Positions 24,265 to 34,450 are shown, counted from the first letter of the stretch. The stretch is 64,000 bases of DNA from SIG607 sp045586405 (GCA_045586405.1 JAZNAG010000141.1:1-64000), one strand, 5' to 3'. The notes: a model not told the origin generated them from the letters alone. A program made the numbers and translations.

Positions 24265-24630
24265 ATGAGTGAACAGAAATTAAAGGGTATAATGGATACC
24301 TCTATGGACAAGCTTCGCGCTATGATAGATGCTGATATTGTTATCGGCACTCCTATTAAACTTGGTGAAATGACTCTTATTCCCGTTTCAAAGGTGGCCT
24401 TTGGTCTTGCTACCGGCGGAAGCGATTTTCCCACAAAAACAAGTGAGGCTGTTTTCGGCGGTGCCAGTGGCGCAGGCGTTACCGTTTCACCGGTGGGATT
24501 TCTTTGTGTCAATGGCGAGAGTATCAGAATGATACCGGTAAGCAGCGAATCAACGGCTCTTGACCGCGCTATTGCCGCCGCACCCGAAATCATTGATAAA
24601 TTTAAAGAAATAACCAAAGACAAAGAATAA
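24265..24630 (+). CDS. GerW (YtfJ) family sporulation protein
   Basis: 121 residues, full length for GerW/YtfJ. It contains the family core: LRAMIDADIVIGTPI (~18), ILIPVSKVAFGLATGGSDF-type strand (here LIPVSKVAFGLATGG), FGGASGAGVTVSPVGFL (~63) and a short C-terminal helix. In B. subtilis GerW is a forespore protein needed for spore germination. Its presence supports a spore-forming organism. It lies between scpB and dacF on one strand, the same order as in many Clostridia (scpB-ytfJ-dacF). Confidence 0.9.
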   Translation: MSEQKLKGIMDTSMDKLRAMIDADIVIGTPIKLGEMTLIPVSKVAFGLATGGSDFPTKTSEAVFGGASGAGVTVSPVGFLCVNGESIRMIPVSSESTALDRAIAAAPEIIDKFKEITKDKE

Positions 24631-24696
24631 GTGCATTAAAAATCTTCCTCTTTAATAAAATGATAGAGATGTTATTTGTTGAGGGGGAAGTTTTTT

Positions 24697-25803
24697 ATGA
24701 AAAAACTGCTTTGCTTTTTTCTTATTATCTGCCTTTTGGTATGCCCCTTGCCGATAAAAGCCCTTAGCGTTTCGGCAAAGTCGGCGGTTTTAATAGATGC
24801 CATAAGCGGTGAAATTCTTTTTTCTAAAAACCCGAATGAACGGCTTCCTATGGCAAGTACCACTAAAATTATGACGGCATTATTGCTTTGTGAGTATGGC
24901 GACCTTGAAAGAATAATAACCGTTACTCCTGAAATGGTATATGTGGAAGGTACTTCTATGGGGCTTAAGGTGGGAATGAAGGTAAGCCTTAAGGATATTC
25001 TTTACGGTATGCTGCTTGCTTCGGGTAATGATGCCGCCAATGCTGCCGCTGTCGCAGTGGGCGGCGGTATGGATAACTTTGTGGCATTGATGAATGATAA
25101 AGCACAGCAGTTGGGGCTTGAAAACACCCATTTTGATACTCCGTCGGGGCTTGACGGAGATTCTCACTATACTACAAGTTATGATTTGGCTATGCTTACC
25201 CGATATGCCTTAAATAACAGTGATTTTTATGAAGCCTGCAGTACAAAAAGTAAGGCGGTTTATCTTGACGGTGTAAAGGTAACCCTTTCAAATCACAACC
25301 GACTTTTGTCAAGCTATAACGGGGCAATAGGCGTAAAAACCGGTTTCACCAAAAAATCGGGCAGATGTCTTGTTTCTGCCGCAGAGAGGGAGAACGGACG
25401 GCTTATTGCGGTTACACTTAACGACGGCGACGACTGGCAAGACCATAAAAATATGCTTGATTACGGCTTTTCGCGTCTTGAAAACTCAAGTTGTGTGTTT
25501 TATGAAACCGAGTATAAAATTCCCGTTCTTGCAGGAAAAGAAAACAGTATCACAGTCATTTCTGACAGGATAGAATTCAGAACTGTTGAGGGCAAAAAAA
25601 TCGTAAAAGAAGAATATATTTACCCTTATATATTTGCCCCTGTAAAAGAAGGGGAAGAAGTAGGGTATGTTGAATATAAAAGCGGTGGATATACCGTTGC
25701 AAAACAAACTCTTTATGCCGATAAAAGCATAGAGGCAAATGACAGTGAAAATTTTTTGTTAAGGGTTAAAAACACCTTTTTCAGTATGTTTAAATATGTG
25801 TGA
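24697..25803 (+). CDS. dacF: D-alanyl-D-alanine carboxypeptidase (DacF/PBP5 type)
   Basis: Removes the terminal D-Ala from peptidoglycan stem peptides outside the membrane. Start ATG 24697 follows GAGGGGG by nine bases. Signal peptide at residues 1-22 (hydrophobic LLCFFLIICLLVCPLP). The penicillin-binding triad is intact: S54-T-T-K57 (MASTTKIMT), S109-G-N111 and K214-T-G. A PBP5 C-terminal beta domain (~270-345) and a short C-terminal amphipathic segment follow. 368 residues. By context near gerW, DacF is the best name, a spore-cortex-modifying enzyme expressed in the forespore in Bacillus. Confidence 0.9.
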   Translation: MKKLLCFFLIICLLVCPLPIKALSVSAKSAVLIDAISGEILFSKNPNERLPMASTTKIMTALLLCEYGDLERIITVTPEMVYVEGTSMGLKVGMKVSLKDILYGMLLASGNDAANAAAVAVGGGMDNFVALMNDKAQQLGLENTHFDTPSGLDGDSHYTTSYDLAMLTRYALNNSDFYEACSTKSKAVYLDGVKVTLSNHNRLLSSYNGAIGVKTGFTKKSGRCLVSAAERENGRLIAVTLNDGDDWQDHKNMLDYGFSRLENSSCVFYETEYKIPVLAGKENSITVISDRIEFRTVEGKKIVKEEYIYPYIFAPVKEGEEVGYVEYKSGGYTVAKQTLYADKSIEANDSENFLLRVKNTFFSMFKYV

Positions 25804-25812
25804 GGAGTAATT

Positions 25813-26562
25813 ATGAAGGACAATAAAATTCGTCTTCAAAAACACCTTTCTGAGTGCGGTATCGCCTCAAGAAGAAAGGCAGAAGAACTGATTGAAAATA
25901 AGAAGGTAAGGGTTAACGGCAGAATTGCCTCTCTGGGTGATAAGGTTGATCCTATAAGAGATAAGGTTTCTGTATCGGGCAAAACCGTTGTACCGACTAA
26001 TAAAAAGGTATATATTATGCTTCATAAACCGCGTGGTTTTGTCACCACCGTTTCTGATGAACTGGGCAGAAAATGTGTTACCGATCTCGTAAAAGACGTT
26101 GGTGTCAGAGTTTTTCCCGTAGGACGTCTTGATAAAGACTCTGAGGGGCTTTTATTCTTAACCAATGACGGTGAGTTCGCAAACAATTTAACCCATCCCT
26201 CAAAGCACGTTAATAAAACCTACCGTACCACCGTTAAGGGTGAGGTAGAGGAGGAAAAACTTGCAAGGCTTTCAGATGGTGTCGAAATAGACGGCAAAAA
26301 AACCTTGCCCTGCGAATGTTTTGTGGCAGAGAGAAAGCCTGACAGAACGGTACTCATTTTTGTTATTCACGAGGGCAGAAACCGACAAATCAGAAAAATG
26401 TGTGAGGCGGTAGGTCTTACCGTTATTCGCCTTAAACGTACCGAAATTGCAGGTGTAAAAATGGGTATGCTGCCTCAGGGAAAATGGCGTGACCTTAATG
26501 AGAGAGAAATGAAACGCCTTACCGCTATTTCAAGCAGTAAGGAGGGTATCAATAATGATTAG
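25813..26562 (+). CDS. rluB: Pseudouridine synthase, RluB/RsuA family
   Basis: Isomerises uridine in 23S rRNA (U2605 in E. coli) by family assignment. Residues 5-50 form an S4 RNA-binding domain (RLQKHLSECGIASRRKAEEL), then the catalytic domain has GRLDKDSEGLLFLTNDGEF with the nucleophilic Asp (~D103), KTYRTTVKG (~137) and EGRNRQIRKMCEAVG (~193). 249 residues, complete. It starts nine bases after dacF, a classic scpAB-dacF-rluB run, and overlaps the next gene by eight bases. Confidence 0.93.
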   Translation: MKDNKIRLQKHLSECGIASRRKAEELIENKKVRVNGRIASLGDKVDPIRDKVSVSGKTVVPTNKKVYIMLHKPRGFVTTVSDELGRKCVTDLVKDVGVRVFPVGRLDKDSEGLLFLTNDGEFANNLTHPSKHVNKTYRTTVKGEVEEEKLARLSDGVEIDGKKTLPCECFVAERKPDRTVLIFVIHEGRNRQIRKMCEAVGLTVIRLKRTEIAGVKMGMLPQGKWRDLNEREMKRLTAISSSKEGINND

Positions 26563-26938
26563 TGTTCTCCCTCTAAAAGAAGAACTGAAAATAAAAGCTC
26601 TTTTTGAAAAACACGACAGAATTTTTTCTGACTTTTCGGGTTGCGTAACTGCAACAGAAGGGGATAAAACTATCGGTTATTGCCTTTACTACCTTGACAG
26701 TGAAAAAATGACGGTACTTGAAATAGAACCACAAAATGATTTGCCCATTGCCGACGGAATACTGCGAAGTGCGATTCATAATGCGGTGTTTAAGAATATT
26801 ATGAAGGTGTATTACGACGAAAAATCTCCTGTTATGATATTAGATAAACTCGGCTTTATATTGAGCGCCGAAGAAAAAAGCCTTAATGCAGAAAAACTTT
26901 TTGAGAGTTGCTGTTCTTGCAGTGATAAAAATACTTGA
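26555..26938 (+). CDS. Small GNAT-like protein of unknown function
   Basis: 127 residues, start ATG inside the last eight bases of rluB with GGAGGG upstream. The strand-helix pattern (KTIGYCLYYLDSEKMTVLEI, then ADGILRSAIHNAVFKNI and a C-terminal LDKLGFIL) resembles a shortened acetyltransferase fold: YxxxLGF is a typical GNAT ending. The acetyl-CoA loop R/QxxGxG/A is not recognisable, so catalysis is doubtful. A CCSCSD cluster sits at the C-terminus. Co-transcribed with rluB. Confidence 0.65.
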   Translation: MISVLPLKEELKIKALFEKHDRIFSDFSGCVTATEGDKTIGYCLYYLDSEKMTVLEIEPQNDLPIADGILRSAIHNAVFKNIMKVYYDEKSPVMILDKLGFILSAEEKSLNAEKLFESCCSCSDKNT

Positions 26939-26963
26939 TTTTTTATTTTAGTTGTGATATCAT
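26935..26963 (+). promoter_or_regulatory. Promoter of secG
   Basis: TTGATT 26935-26940 (inside the previous stop region), 17-bp spacer, TATCAT 26958-26963; AGGAGGAAG ribosome binding site follows. Confidence 0.6.
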
Positions 26964-27007
26964 TGCTATGTTGTAATTTAAGAGATACAGATTAGGAGGA
27001 AGACTAA

Positions 27008-27262
27008 ATGGAAGTTTTACAGATTATTTTAGGCGTATTACTTGGCCTGCTTTCAATAGTTGTTATTGTTCTTGTACTTTTCCAGCAGGGACACAGAGCC
27101 GGTATTTCCGGTGCTATTTCCGGTGCTGCTGAAACATTCCTTTCAAAGAATAAAGCAAGAACCATTGACGCTGCATTAAAGCGTTATACTATGATAGGTG
27201 CAATTGCTTTCTTTGTACTTGCCATAGCCGCTACCGCTGTAGCAACAATTATTGCAAAATAA
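27008..27262 (+). CDS. secG: Preprotein translocase subunit SecG
   Basis: 84 residues with two membrane helices (~3-25 and ~60-82) joined by a Gly/Ala-rich loop containing the SecG hallmark VLFQQGHRAGISGAISG (~28-44) and ETFLSKNKART. Part of the SecYEG channel. A strong ribosome binding site (AGGAGGAAG) and its own promoter and terminator make it monocistronic here, whereas it often precedes rnr or smpB in Firmicutes. Confidence 0.93.
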   Translation: MEVLQIILGVLLGLLSIVVIVLVLFQQGHRAGISGAISGAAETFLSKNKARTIDAALKRYTMIGAIAFFVLAIAATAVATIIAK

Positions 27263-27277
27263 TTAAAAATAAAAAGC

Positions 27278-27307
27278 AAAAGCGTGGTCGAAAGACCACG
27301 CTTTTCT
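27278..27307 (+). terminator. Terminator after secG
   Basis: 12-bp stem AAAAGCGTGGTC / GACCACGCTTTT with GAAA tetraloop. Confidence 0.88.
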
Positions 27308-27353
27308 CATATTAAGCCAAAATACTTCATAAAATTTTATGAGGTGTTTTGCT

Positions 27354-27620
27354 TTGAAAATATTTTATCTTTTAATGGGTTTTATCTTGGCTTTTTTTGC
27401 GCTTTTATATCTTGTTTTGCTTATAATCACTAAAAAGCCTTTTAAATATTTGTTTTTAAATGCGCTATGCGGAATATGGTGTTTTGCGGTTGTTGACCTT
27501 ACCGCCTTTTATACAGGACTGCATCTTCCCGTAAATTATGCCACGGTATTGACAACCGGTATTTTAGGGGTTCCCGGTGTGGTACTGCTTGAAATTATGA
27601 AGTATATTATTTTTGTATAA
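27354..27620 (+). CDS. bofA: BofA-like sporulation protein (pro-sigma-K processing inhibitor)
   Basis: The ribosome binding site GAGGTG (27341-27346) lies seven bases before TTG 27354. An ATG at 27339 overlaps that site, so TTG is preferred and gives 88 residues. Three hydrophobic segments (~5-28, 35-52, 60-86) end in the family motif LPVNYATVLTTGILGVPGVV. In B. subtilis BofA holds SpoIVFB inactive until the checkpoint signal in the mother cell. The M50 protease encoded 5 kb upstream is of the same broad class as SpoIVFB. Often near recR in Bacilli; not so here. Confidence 0.85.
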   Translation: MKIFYLLMGFILAFFALLYLVLLIITKKPFKYLFLNALCGIWCFAVVDLTAFYTGLHLPVNYATVLTTGILGVPGVVLLEIMKYIIFV

Positions 27621-27690
27621 AAAATATAGTGAGTTTTTTTACGCTTTATGTTATAATAAATATATCTATATTATATTATCGGAGGAAATT

Positions 27691-30600
27691 ATGTTAAGTA
27701 TTATCTATGGACGAGCTGCCTCAGGCAAAACAACCGTAATACTAAACAAAATAAAACAAGCGGCAAGTGAGGGTAAAGAAGTAGCTTTTATAGTTCCCGA
27801 GCAATTTTCTTTTGAAAGCGAAAGAAGTGTACTGACAGAACTTGGAGATAAATTATCCGCCAAGGTTACCGTGCTCAGTTTTTCAAGCCTTGCTGATAAG
27901 CTTACCGATCTTTGCGGCGGCGCCTGCAGAGGTCTGCTTAGTGATTCCGATAAAATTATGTTTATGAGCAAAACCTTGAAGGCTCTTCGTGATGAACTTT
28001 ATATTTGGCGAAAAAATATAAACTCAACGGGTTTTGCCTCTAAAATAACCGATATGATAGGTGAATTTAAGATAAGTGCGCTTTTTCCTGAGGATATAGA
28101 GAAAGCATCAGAAAATCTCGGTGGCTCTCTTAAAGAAAAAATGAAGGCGCTTTCCATTACATACCGTGCCTATGACGCTCTGGTTAAAGAAAAATTTATT
28201 GATCCTGCGGACAAGCTTCAAAAACTTTATGACGATTTAACGGTTAATAAATATTTTAGCGGTAAAGAGGTATTTATTGACGGCTTTAAGGGCTTTACGG
28301 GACAGCAGTACCGCATTATAGACCTTATCTGTGCTCAGTGTAACTCTCTGAGTGTTGCAATTCTTGCTGACAAGGCTGATAAAAAAGAGCTGTTTGAAAA
28401 TACAATAGCAACAGCAAAAAGCGTTAAAGCTATCGGACAAAAATACGGTAAAAAAATAGATGAAGAATATCTTGACTTTACACATTATAAAGGTGTGGGC
28501 GTAAAGTCTGTAGAGGAAATACTGTCTTCTTACTGTGAAGAATTAAAAGACGGCTCGGGTGTTACGGTTTGCTCTGCAAAAACTGCCGAAGACGAGGTAC
28601 GCTTTACCGCGCGAAATATAAGACGTCTTGTACGTGAAAATGGGTATAGGTATAAAGACTTTGTGGTTATTGCCAGAAACCCCGAGGTATATGAAACATA
28701 TATAGAGCACGAATTTAAAATAAATGATATTTCCTGTTTCTTCGACAAGCGTGTGCCGCTTACCGTGTCACCTCTTTTCGCACTTCTTGACTGCGCTATG
28801 GACTGCGCTTTGAGATTTTCCTCAGAATCACTTTTCCGTTTTCTGAAAACCGGTCTTGTACTTGATTTTGACGATAAGAGCATCAGCGAACTTGAAAACT
28901 ATGTATATCTCTGGGATATAAACGGCGAAGCCTGGCTTAATGAGTGGGATATGGACCCAACCGGCTTTTCAAAAACCGACGAGAGTAAAACCGAGGCTAT
29001 AGCAGAACAGCTTAAAGGTATAAATGACCTTCGCAAAAAAGCTGTTAAGGTTATGTGCCGTTTCAGAGAAAATTTAAGCGGTCAGGTGCGCAATATGGCA
29101 ACGGCCTGTGTAGAGCTTCTTGAAAACATAAACAGTGCCGCCAATTTAAAGAAGATAATAAATGAATCTTCAGATATATTTTCCCCTGAAAACATTGACG
29201 TTCTGCGTCAAAGCTGGGACGGTATTATGAATGTGTTTGACGGTATTGTTAAATGCTTTGGGGAAGATACTGTTTCTGTTAAAGATTTTAAAGAAATGTT
29301 TTCTACTGCTTGCAGTATGACAACGGTGGGCAGAATTCCTCAAATGCTGGACGAGGTCACCTTTGGCGCGGCAGACAGAATTCGTCCATCAAGACCTAAG
29401 GTTGCTTTTGTACTTGGTTGTAACTATGGCGTTTTTCCTGCCATTAGTGAAAATAACAGTATTTTAAGCAATAACGAAAGAAAAATTCTTAAAGATGCAG
29501 GCTTTGTACTTCGCGATAAAACCGTATTTCAGTCGGTAGAGGAAAACCTGCTGGTTTATTCCTGCCTTTGCTGTGCCTCGGATATGCTTTTTGTTTTGCA
29601 TCACGAAACAGGCGGTGACGGCAAGACTGTTGAGCCTTCGGCTTTCATTGGGGAAATTAAAGAAAATACCACGGGTGTGCTATATAAAAGTGAGCCTGTA
29701 GAAACGCTTTGCGAGGAAAACTTTCCCGAGACACAGTCTGATGCTTTTCGTACCCTTTGTACCTTGGCGGGTAAAAGCAGCCCCGAATATGCTACGCTTT
29801 CTGAGGCTACCTTTGAATATGACGGTATAAAAGACAGATTTAAAAGTGTTTACTCTGCCGCCGCGAAGCGTGATATGAAGCTGGGCAGTGAAGTGTCTAA
29901 AAAGCTTTTCGGTAATAACATAAGCCTTTCGGCGACTAAGTTTGATACTTTCCACAGCTGTCGTTTCAGATTTTTCTGCCGATACGGTCTTGATACCGAT
30001 ATTATTCAGCCTGCAAAGCTTGATAATTTGCAACGCGGAACTATTGTCCACTTCGTTATTGAACAGTTTTGCAATGCTCATTTAAAGGATATTGATAAGG
30101 TTGAAAAAGCACAGATAATAAAGGAAACCGATATTTATTTAAACGAGTATTTTGCACAGATAAAGGGTAGTGAGTTTCTTTTTACCGCAAGGTTTAATTT
30201 CCTTCTTAAAAAGATAAAAGAAGGTATAGTTGATGTGCTCGAGAGGATAGTAGCCGAGTTCAAACAGAGCAAGTTCAGACCTTGCCAATGTGAAGTAAGA
30301 ATAGGTAATGACGGCACCATTCCTACTGTTCAGTTTCCGTTTTCAGAGGATGGTAAGTTATCCCTTTACGGCAGTATAGACCGTCTTGACAGATGGGGCA
30401 GCTTTATAAGAATAGTTGACTATAAAACAGGAAGCAAAACTTTTAGACTTTCAGATACCCTTTACGGACAGAATCTTCAGATGCTTATATACCTTTACTG
30501 TGTAATAAGAGGCGAAAATATTGACTATAAAGGCAAAAACCCTGCAGGTATTCTCTATCTTATTTCAAAAAAGGATATAAACAAAAAGGGTATGGCTATG

Positions 30601-30969
30601 AACGGCCTTATTTGCGAAAATATGGATGTAGTTGAGGCTATGGAAGAAGCAAATAACGGTGAGTTTATTCCAAAATACAAGGTTAAAAAGGACGGTACGC
30701 CCTATAAGAGCAATACTTCGTATATCTCTGAGGAAGCCTTTAATGTTATTTTTGATTATATAGAGGAACTGGCTTGTAAAATGGGTGAAGCTTTGCATTC
30801 GGGAGATATAGCAGTAGACCCCGTTGATGCCTGTGACAGCGATGCCTGTAAATACTGTCAGTACAGCTCGGTTTGCTGTATTGAAGACGAGGAACATAAA
30901 AAGGCTGAAAAGCTATCCAACTCTGAGGTTATAGAAGCAATAAGAGGAGGCGAAACTGATGGACTTTAA
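27691..30969 (+). CDS. addB: ATP-dependent nuclease subunit B (AddB)
   Basis: With AddA forms the helicase-nuclease that resects double-strand breaks for RecA. Start ATG 27691 has GGAGGAAATT; the longer upstream frame overlaps bofA and lacks a start signal. 1092 residues. Walker A is GRAASGKTT (~7-15). The C-terminal RecB-type nuclease has DYKTGSKTF (~913), and the iron-sulfur cluster Cys set is visible as one Cys in FDTFHSCRFRFFC (~760) and three in CKYCQYSSVC (~1054). The last 11 bases overlap the addA start, the standard addBA arrangement. Confidence 0.95.
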   Translation: MLSIIYGRAASGKTTVILNKIKQAASEGKEVAFIVPEQFSFESERSVLTELGDKLSAKVTVLSFSSLADKLTDLCGGACRGLLSDSDKIMFMSKTLKALRDELYIWRKNINSTGFASKITDMIGEFKISALFPEDIEKASENLGGSLKEKMKALSITYRAYDALVKEKFIDPADKLQKLYDDLTVNKYFSGKEVFIDGFKGFTGQQYRIIDLICAQCNSLSVAILADKADKKELFENTIATAKSVKAIGQKYGKKIDEEYLDFTHYKGVGVKSVEEILSSYCEELKDGSGVTVCSAKTAEDEVRFTARNIRRLVRENGYRYKDFVVIARNPEVYETYIEHEFKINDISCFFDKRVPLTVSPLFALLDCAMDCALRFSSESLFRFLKTGLVLDFDDKSISELENYVYLWDINGEAWLNEWDMDPTGFSKTDESKTEAIAEQLKGINDLRKKAVKVMCRFRENLSGQVRNMATACVELLENINSAANLKKIINESSDIFSPENIDVLRQSWDGIMNVFDGIVKCFGEDTVSVKDFKEMFSTACSMTTVGRIPQMLDEVTFGAADRIRPSRPKVAFVLGCNYGVFPAISENNSILSNNERKILKDAGFVLRDKTVFQSVEENLLVYSCLCCASDMLFVLHHETGGDGKTVEPSAFIGEIKENTTGVLYKSEPVETLCEENFPETQSDAFRTLCTLAGKSSPEYATLSEATFEYDGIKDRFKSVYSAAAKRDMKLGSEVSKKLFGNNISLSATKFDTFHSCRFRFFCRYGLDTDIIQPAKLDNLQRGTIVHFVIEQFCNAHLKDIDKVEKAQIIKETDIYLNEYFAQIKGSEFLFTARFNFLLKKIKEGIVDVLERIVAEFKQSKFRPCQCEVRIGNDGTIPTVQFPFSEDGKLSLYGSIDRLDRWGSFIRIVDYKTGSKTFRLSDTLYGQNLQMLIYLYCVIRGENIDYKGKNPAGILYLISKKDINKKGMAMNGLICENMDVVEAMEEANNGEFIPKYKVKKDGTPYKSNTSYISEEAFNVIFDYIEELACKMGEALHSGDIAVDPVDACDSDACKYCQYSSVCCIEDEEHKKAEKLSNSEVIEAIRGGETDGL

Positions 30970-33900
30970 TAAACTTACCATACCGCAACAGGCGGCTGTA
31001 ACAGAAAAGGGAAGTATATTGGTTTCCGCCGCCGCGGGTTCGGGTAAAACCGCCGTGCTTGTGCAAAGAATAGTAAAGGCTTTAACCCGCAAGGATAATC
31101 CCTTAAGCGCTGACAGAATTCTTGTTGTTACCTTTACAAATGCCGCCGCTGCCGAAATGAGAGCGAGACTTGAAAAAGAGGTTGACCGGTATTGTCGCGA
31201 AAATCCTGCCGATAAGGCTGCTGCACGTCAGAAAATTCTTTTGCAAAGCGCTAATATAAGCACTATTGACTCTTACTGTATATCTCTTGTACGTGAAAAT
31301 TTTGATAAAGCAAATGTAGATATAGACTTTAAAATGGCAGAGGAAAATGAGCTTAGCGCTATAAAGGATACTGCCGCAAAAGCAGTGTTTGAAAAGTATT
31401 ATGAGAGTGAAAACCCTACCTTTATAAGTCTTCTTGACGCCTTTGGTTCGCTGTATGATGACAGTGACCTTACCGATGCGGTTAAAGAAATTTATGAAAA
31501 TTCACAGAATATGCCTTTTCCGTCTGTATGGATAGAGGGTATTAAAAACCGATACGTAGACAATTCTTTTGCCCTTTGGGAGAATGAAGCCTATACAGAG
31601 GCGAAGGAACAGCTTGACAGAATTTTAGGTTATATAAATTCTGCCGACAGATATTTTGCCGAAAATGAGGAACTTAAAAAAGCCTACGGTATATCTTTTG
31701 ATGCCGCAAGGGACAGAACGTCAGCGGCTATAAAAAGCGCTGAGAAAAAAGACTGGGACGGTCTTTATGAAAGCATTAAAATGTTAAAGTTTGATGACTT
31801 TAAGAGAGGCGCGTTTTCGGCAGATGAAAGAGATGCTTTGTGCGTTAAAAAGCTGAGAGCCTTTGCAGAAACAATTATCAAAAAACTGCAAACATTTATT
31901 TATGCTGAAAAGGCTGTGGTAGAAAATCACTATAACACCACCTCACCTTTGACTCGTCTTTTACTTGAGTTGGTTTGCGAGTATGCAAAGCAGCTTGACA
32001 GTCTTCTTCGTGAAAAGAACGTGTATAACTTTTCTGATATTGAGCATAAAGCCTTTGAACTTTTATGTGAGTTTAAAGACGGCGAAGTTTCTTTGCGTGA
32101 AGAGGCAAGAGAATTTGTTGACCGCTATGACGAGATTTTCGTTGACGAATATCAGGATGTAAACGATTTACAGGATATGTTTTTCCACTTTCTGTCAGAC
32201 TCAGGCAAGAAACTTTTCGTTGTTGGTGACGTAAAGCAGAGCATCTACGGTTTCAGAGGCGCAAACCCCGATAACTTTCTTGCAAAACAGCAGGTGTCGG
32301 TTGATTATAAAGAAGCAGGCGAAAATGAACTTAAATCTATAATTCTTGACGCTAATTTCAGAAGCAGAGACGGTATATGCGGTTTTGTAAACCATATTTT
32401 TGACCGCATTATGACTAAAGAAACCTGCGGAATAGATTATAAAGCAACCGAAAGACTGTCACCTAAGGCAGATTTTCCGCCAATAGATATTCCTCAGGCT
32501 GAGTTTCATATTGTAGACAGTGGTTTTGAAAAAGAAAAAGAAGCCGAGGCTTCCTATATTGCCGATTATATTTTATCGGTTATGAATTCGGGCGAAATAA
32601 TAAAAGACAAAAAAACCGGTACTTTGAGAAAGGCAAAATTTTCAGATTTTGCCATCATCGTCCGCTATTTAAGTACCGTCTCTTCAACGCTTGTTGAACA
32701 GCTTACCGAGAGAGGTATACCCGTTACATATACAAAGGACGGTTTTTTGAAATCTAAAGAAATCAAAACCATGCTGTCACTTCTTTGCGTTATAGATAAC
32801 CCTACCCGTGAGATAGAACTTTTGTCTGTTTTAATGTCACCCATTTTCTGCTTTACAGCCGACGATATGGCGAATATAAGGATAGGCAGCCGTAAGGTAA
32901 ACCTTTACTCTGCGGTTATAAACAGCGCAAATAACGGCAATGAAAAATGCAAGGCATTTTTAGAGTTTTTGTCTAAACTTCAAAAATTTGCCGCAATTAT
33001 GCCGCTTCACGACCTTATAACCCATATTTATAATCTTACAGACTATAAGAATATGGTTTCGCTTATGCCTGATGCCGTGGGCAGAATTTCAAACCTTAAC
33101 TATCTTGTCAGCCTTGCCGAAAACTATGAGGCTACCGGTAATAAGGGTATATTTGCATTTAAGAAAAGTCTTGAAAAACTTGGGGACGAAAAACTTAAAG
33201 GTGCGGCAATGAGTAGTGGGGGCGACTGTGTTCAGCTTATGACCATTCACTATTCAAAGGGACTTCAATTTCCAATTTGTATTGTTGCCTACGGCGGTAA
33301 TAATTTCAGTAATAAAGATAGCCGCAAATCTCTTATAATAGATACAGAGTATGGCGTTTCCTTTATGTACTATGATGACGAAGACGGTAAAGTTACCCCG
33401 ATTGATAAAAAACTTCTTGCTCAGTATCAGAAAAAGAGACAGCTTAAAGAAGAACTGCGTATGCTTTACGTTGCGGCTACCCGTGCTGAAGACCGCCTTG
33501 TTATGACGGTGGCAAGAAAAAATGTTGAAGCCTTGCTGTTTGGCAGCGCTGTAAAGCTTGAAGCCGCAGGTGACAAAGTAAACAGAGAAATATATCTTTC
33601 TGCAAACTGCTATGCCGACTGGATTATTCCGTGTCTGCTTTTGCACAGTGATTCTGCTGACCTTAGAAAAACTGTCGGCTATAAGTATGAAGGGGTGAAA
33701 AACCCTTATGCCGTTCTTTCTGGTATCTATGAATTAAATACAAGAGTAGCAGGGAATACTGAATATGAGTATAAACCCGACAATGATGCAATAAAGCTTA
33801 TAAAAGACCGTCTTGATTATCAGTATCCCTTTGATATTTTAAGACAAATTGAGGCTAAATCTTCTGTATCGGCAATAGTACACAAGGCTGAAGAGGGAGA

Positions 33901-34450
33901 TTATGATTTCACCTTGCGTCCGGGCTTTTTGAACAAAAACGGACTTACCGCCACCGACAGAGGTACTGCTGTTCATAAAATTATGCAGTATATGGACTTT
34001 GAAAAGGTGCGTGAAGATTTTGAGGCTGAAATCACCCGCCTTAAAGAGTGGGAGTATATAAGCGAGGAAGAAGCAGAAGTGGACACTGCGCATATTAAAA
34101 GGTTTGTAAACGGTGAACTGTTCTCAAGAATGTTAAAGGCAAAAGAACTTAAAAGGGAAATGAAGTTCTTGACATTTTTACCTGCAGGCAGAGTAAATGA
34201 TAATATCCCGTCAGACCTTTATGATGAACAAATAGTTGTTCAGGGTGCCGTTGACTGTATGTTTATTGAGGAAGACGGTGTCGTTATTGTTGACTTCAAA
34301 ACCGACAGGGTGAAAGAGGAAAGTCAGCTTGTAAACGCCTATGCAGAACAGCTTAATATCTACGCTGTAGCTTGTGAAAAAATAACGGGACTTCCCGTTA
34401 AAGAAAAAATAATATATTCTCTTGTTTTAGACCGCAGTATTGTGGTATAA
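30959..34450 (+). CDS. addA: ATP-dependent helicase/nuclease subunit A (AddA)
   Basis: UvrD/RecB-like 3'-5' helicase plus nuclease. 1163 residues. Walker A SAAAGSGKTAVL (~22-33), motif Ia VVTFTNAAAAEMRARL, Walker B FVDEYQDVN (~396), motif III VVGDVKQSIYGFRGA (~424), motif V TIHYSKGLQFP (~763) and VI MLYVAATRAEDRLV (~834). The C-terminal nuclease carries the catalytic DFKTDR (~1113). All helicase and nuclease residues I looked for are present. Translationally coupled to addB by the 11-bp overlap. Confidence 0.95.
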   Translation: MDFNKLTIPQQAAVTEKGSILVSAAAGSGKTAVLVQRIVKALTRKDNPLSADRILVVTFTNAAAAEMRARLEKEVDRYCRENPADKAAARQKILLQSANISTIDSYCISLVRENFDKANVDIDFKMAEENELSAIKDTAAKAVFEKYYESENPTFISLLDAFGSLYDDSDLTDAVKEIYENSQNMPFPSVWIEGIKNRYVDNSFALWENEAYTEAKEQLDRILGYINSADRYFAENEELKKAYGISFDAARDRTSAAIKSAEKKDWDGLYESIKMLKFDDFKRGAFSADERDALCVKKLRAFAETIIKKLQTFIYAEKAVVENHYNTTSPLTRLLLELVCEYAKQLDSLLREKNVYNFSDIEHKAFELLCEFKDGEVSLREEAREFVDRYDEIFVDEYQDVNDLQDMFFHFLSDSGKKLFVVGDVKQSIYGFRGANPDNFLAKQQVSVDYKEAGENELKSIILDANFRSRDGICGFVNHIFDRIMTKETCGIDYKATERLSPKADFPPIDIPQAEFHIVDSGFEKEKEAEASYIADYILSVMNSGEIIKDKKTGTLRKAKFSDFAIIVRYLSTVSSTLVEQLTERGIPVTYTKDGFLKSKEIKTMLSLLCVIDNPTREIELLSVLMSPIFCFTADDMANIRIGSRKVNLYSAVINSANNGNEKCKAFLEFLSKLQKFAAIMPLHDLITHIYNLTDYKNMVSLMPDAVGRISNLNYLVSLAENYEATGNKGIFAFKKSLEKLGDEKLKGAAMSSGGDCVQLMTIHYSKGLQFPICIVAYGGNNFSNKDSRKSLIIDTEYGVSFMYYDDEDGKVTPIDKKLLAQYQKKRQLKEELRMLYVAATRAEDRLVMTVARKNVEALLFGSAVKLEAAGDKVNREIYLSANCYADWIIPCLLLHSDSADLRKTVGYKYEGVKNPYAVLSGIYELNTRVAGNTEYEYKPDNDAIKLIKDRLDYQYPFDILRQIEAKSSVSAIVHKAEEGDYDFTLRPGFLNKNGLTATDRGTAVHKIMQYMDFEKVREDFEAEITRLKEWEYISEEEAEVDTAHIKRFVNGELFSRMLKAKELKREMKFLTFLPAGRVNDNIPSDLYDEQIVVQGAVDCMFIEEDGVVIVDFKTDRVKEESQLVNAYAEQLNIYAVACEKITGLPVKEKIIYSLVLDRSIVV

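Noticed and set aside
24631..24696. CTTCCTC/GAGGGGGAAG pairing over the dacF ribosome binding site as a riboswitch
   Set aside because: Only five contiguous pairs and no aptamer-like structure; too weak to support.
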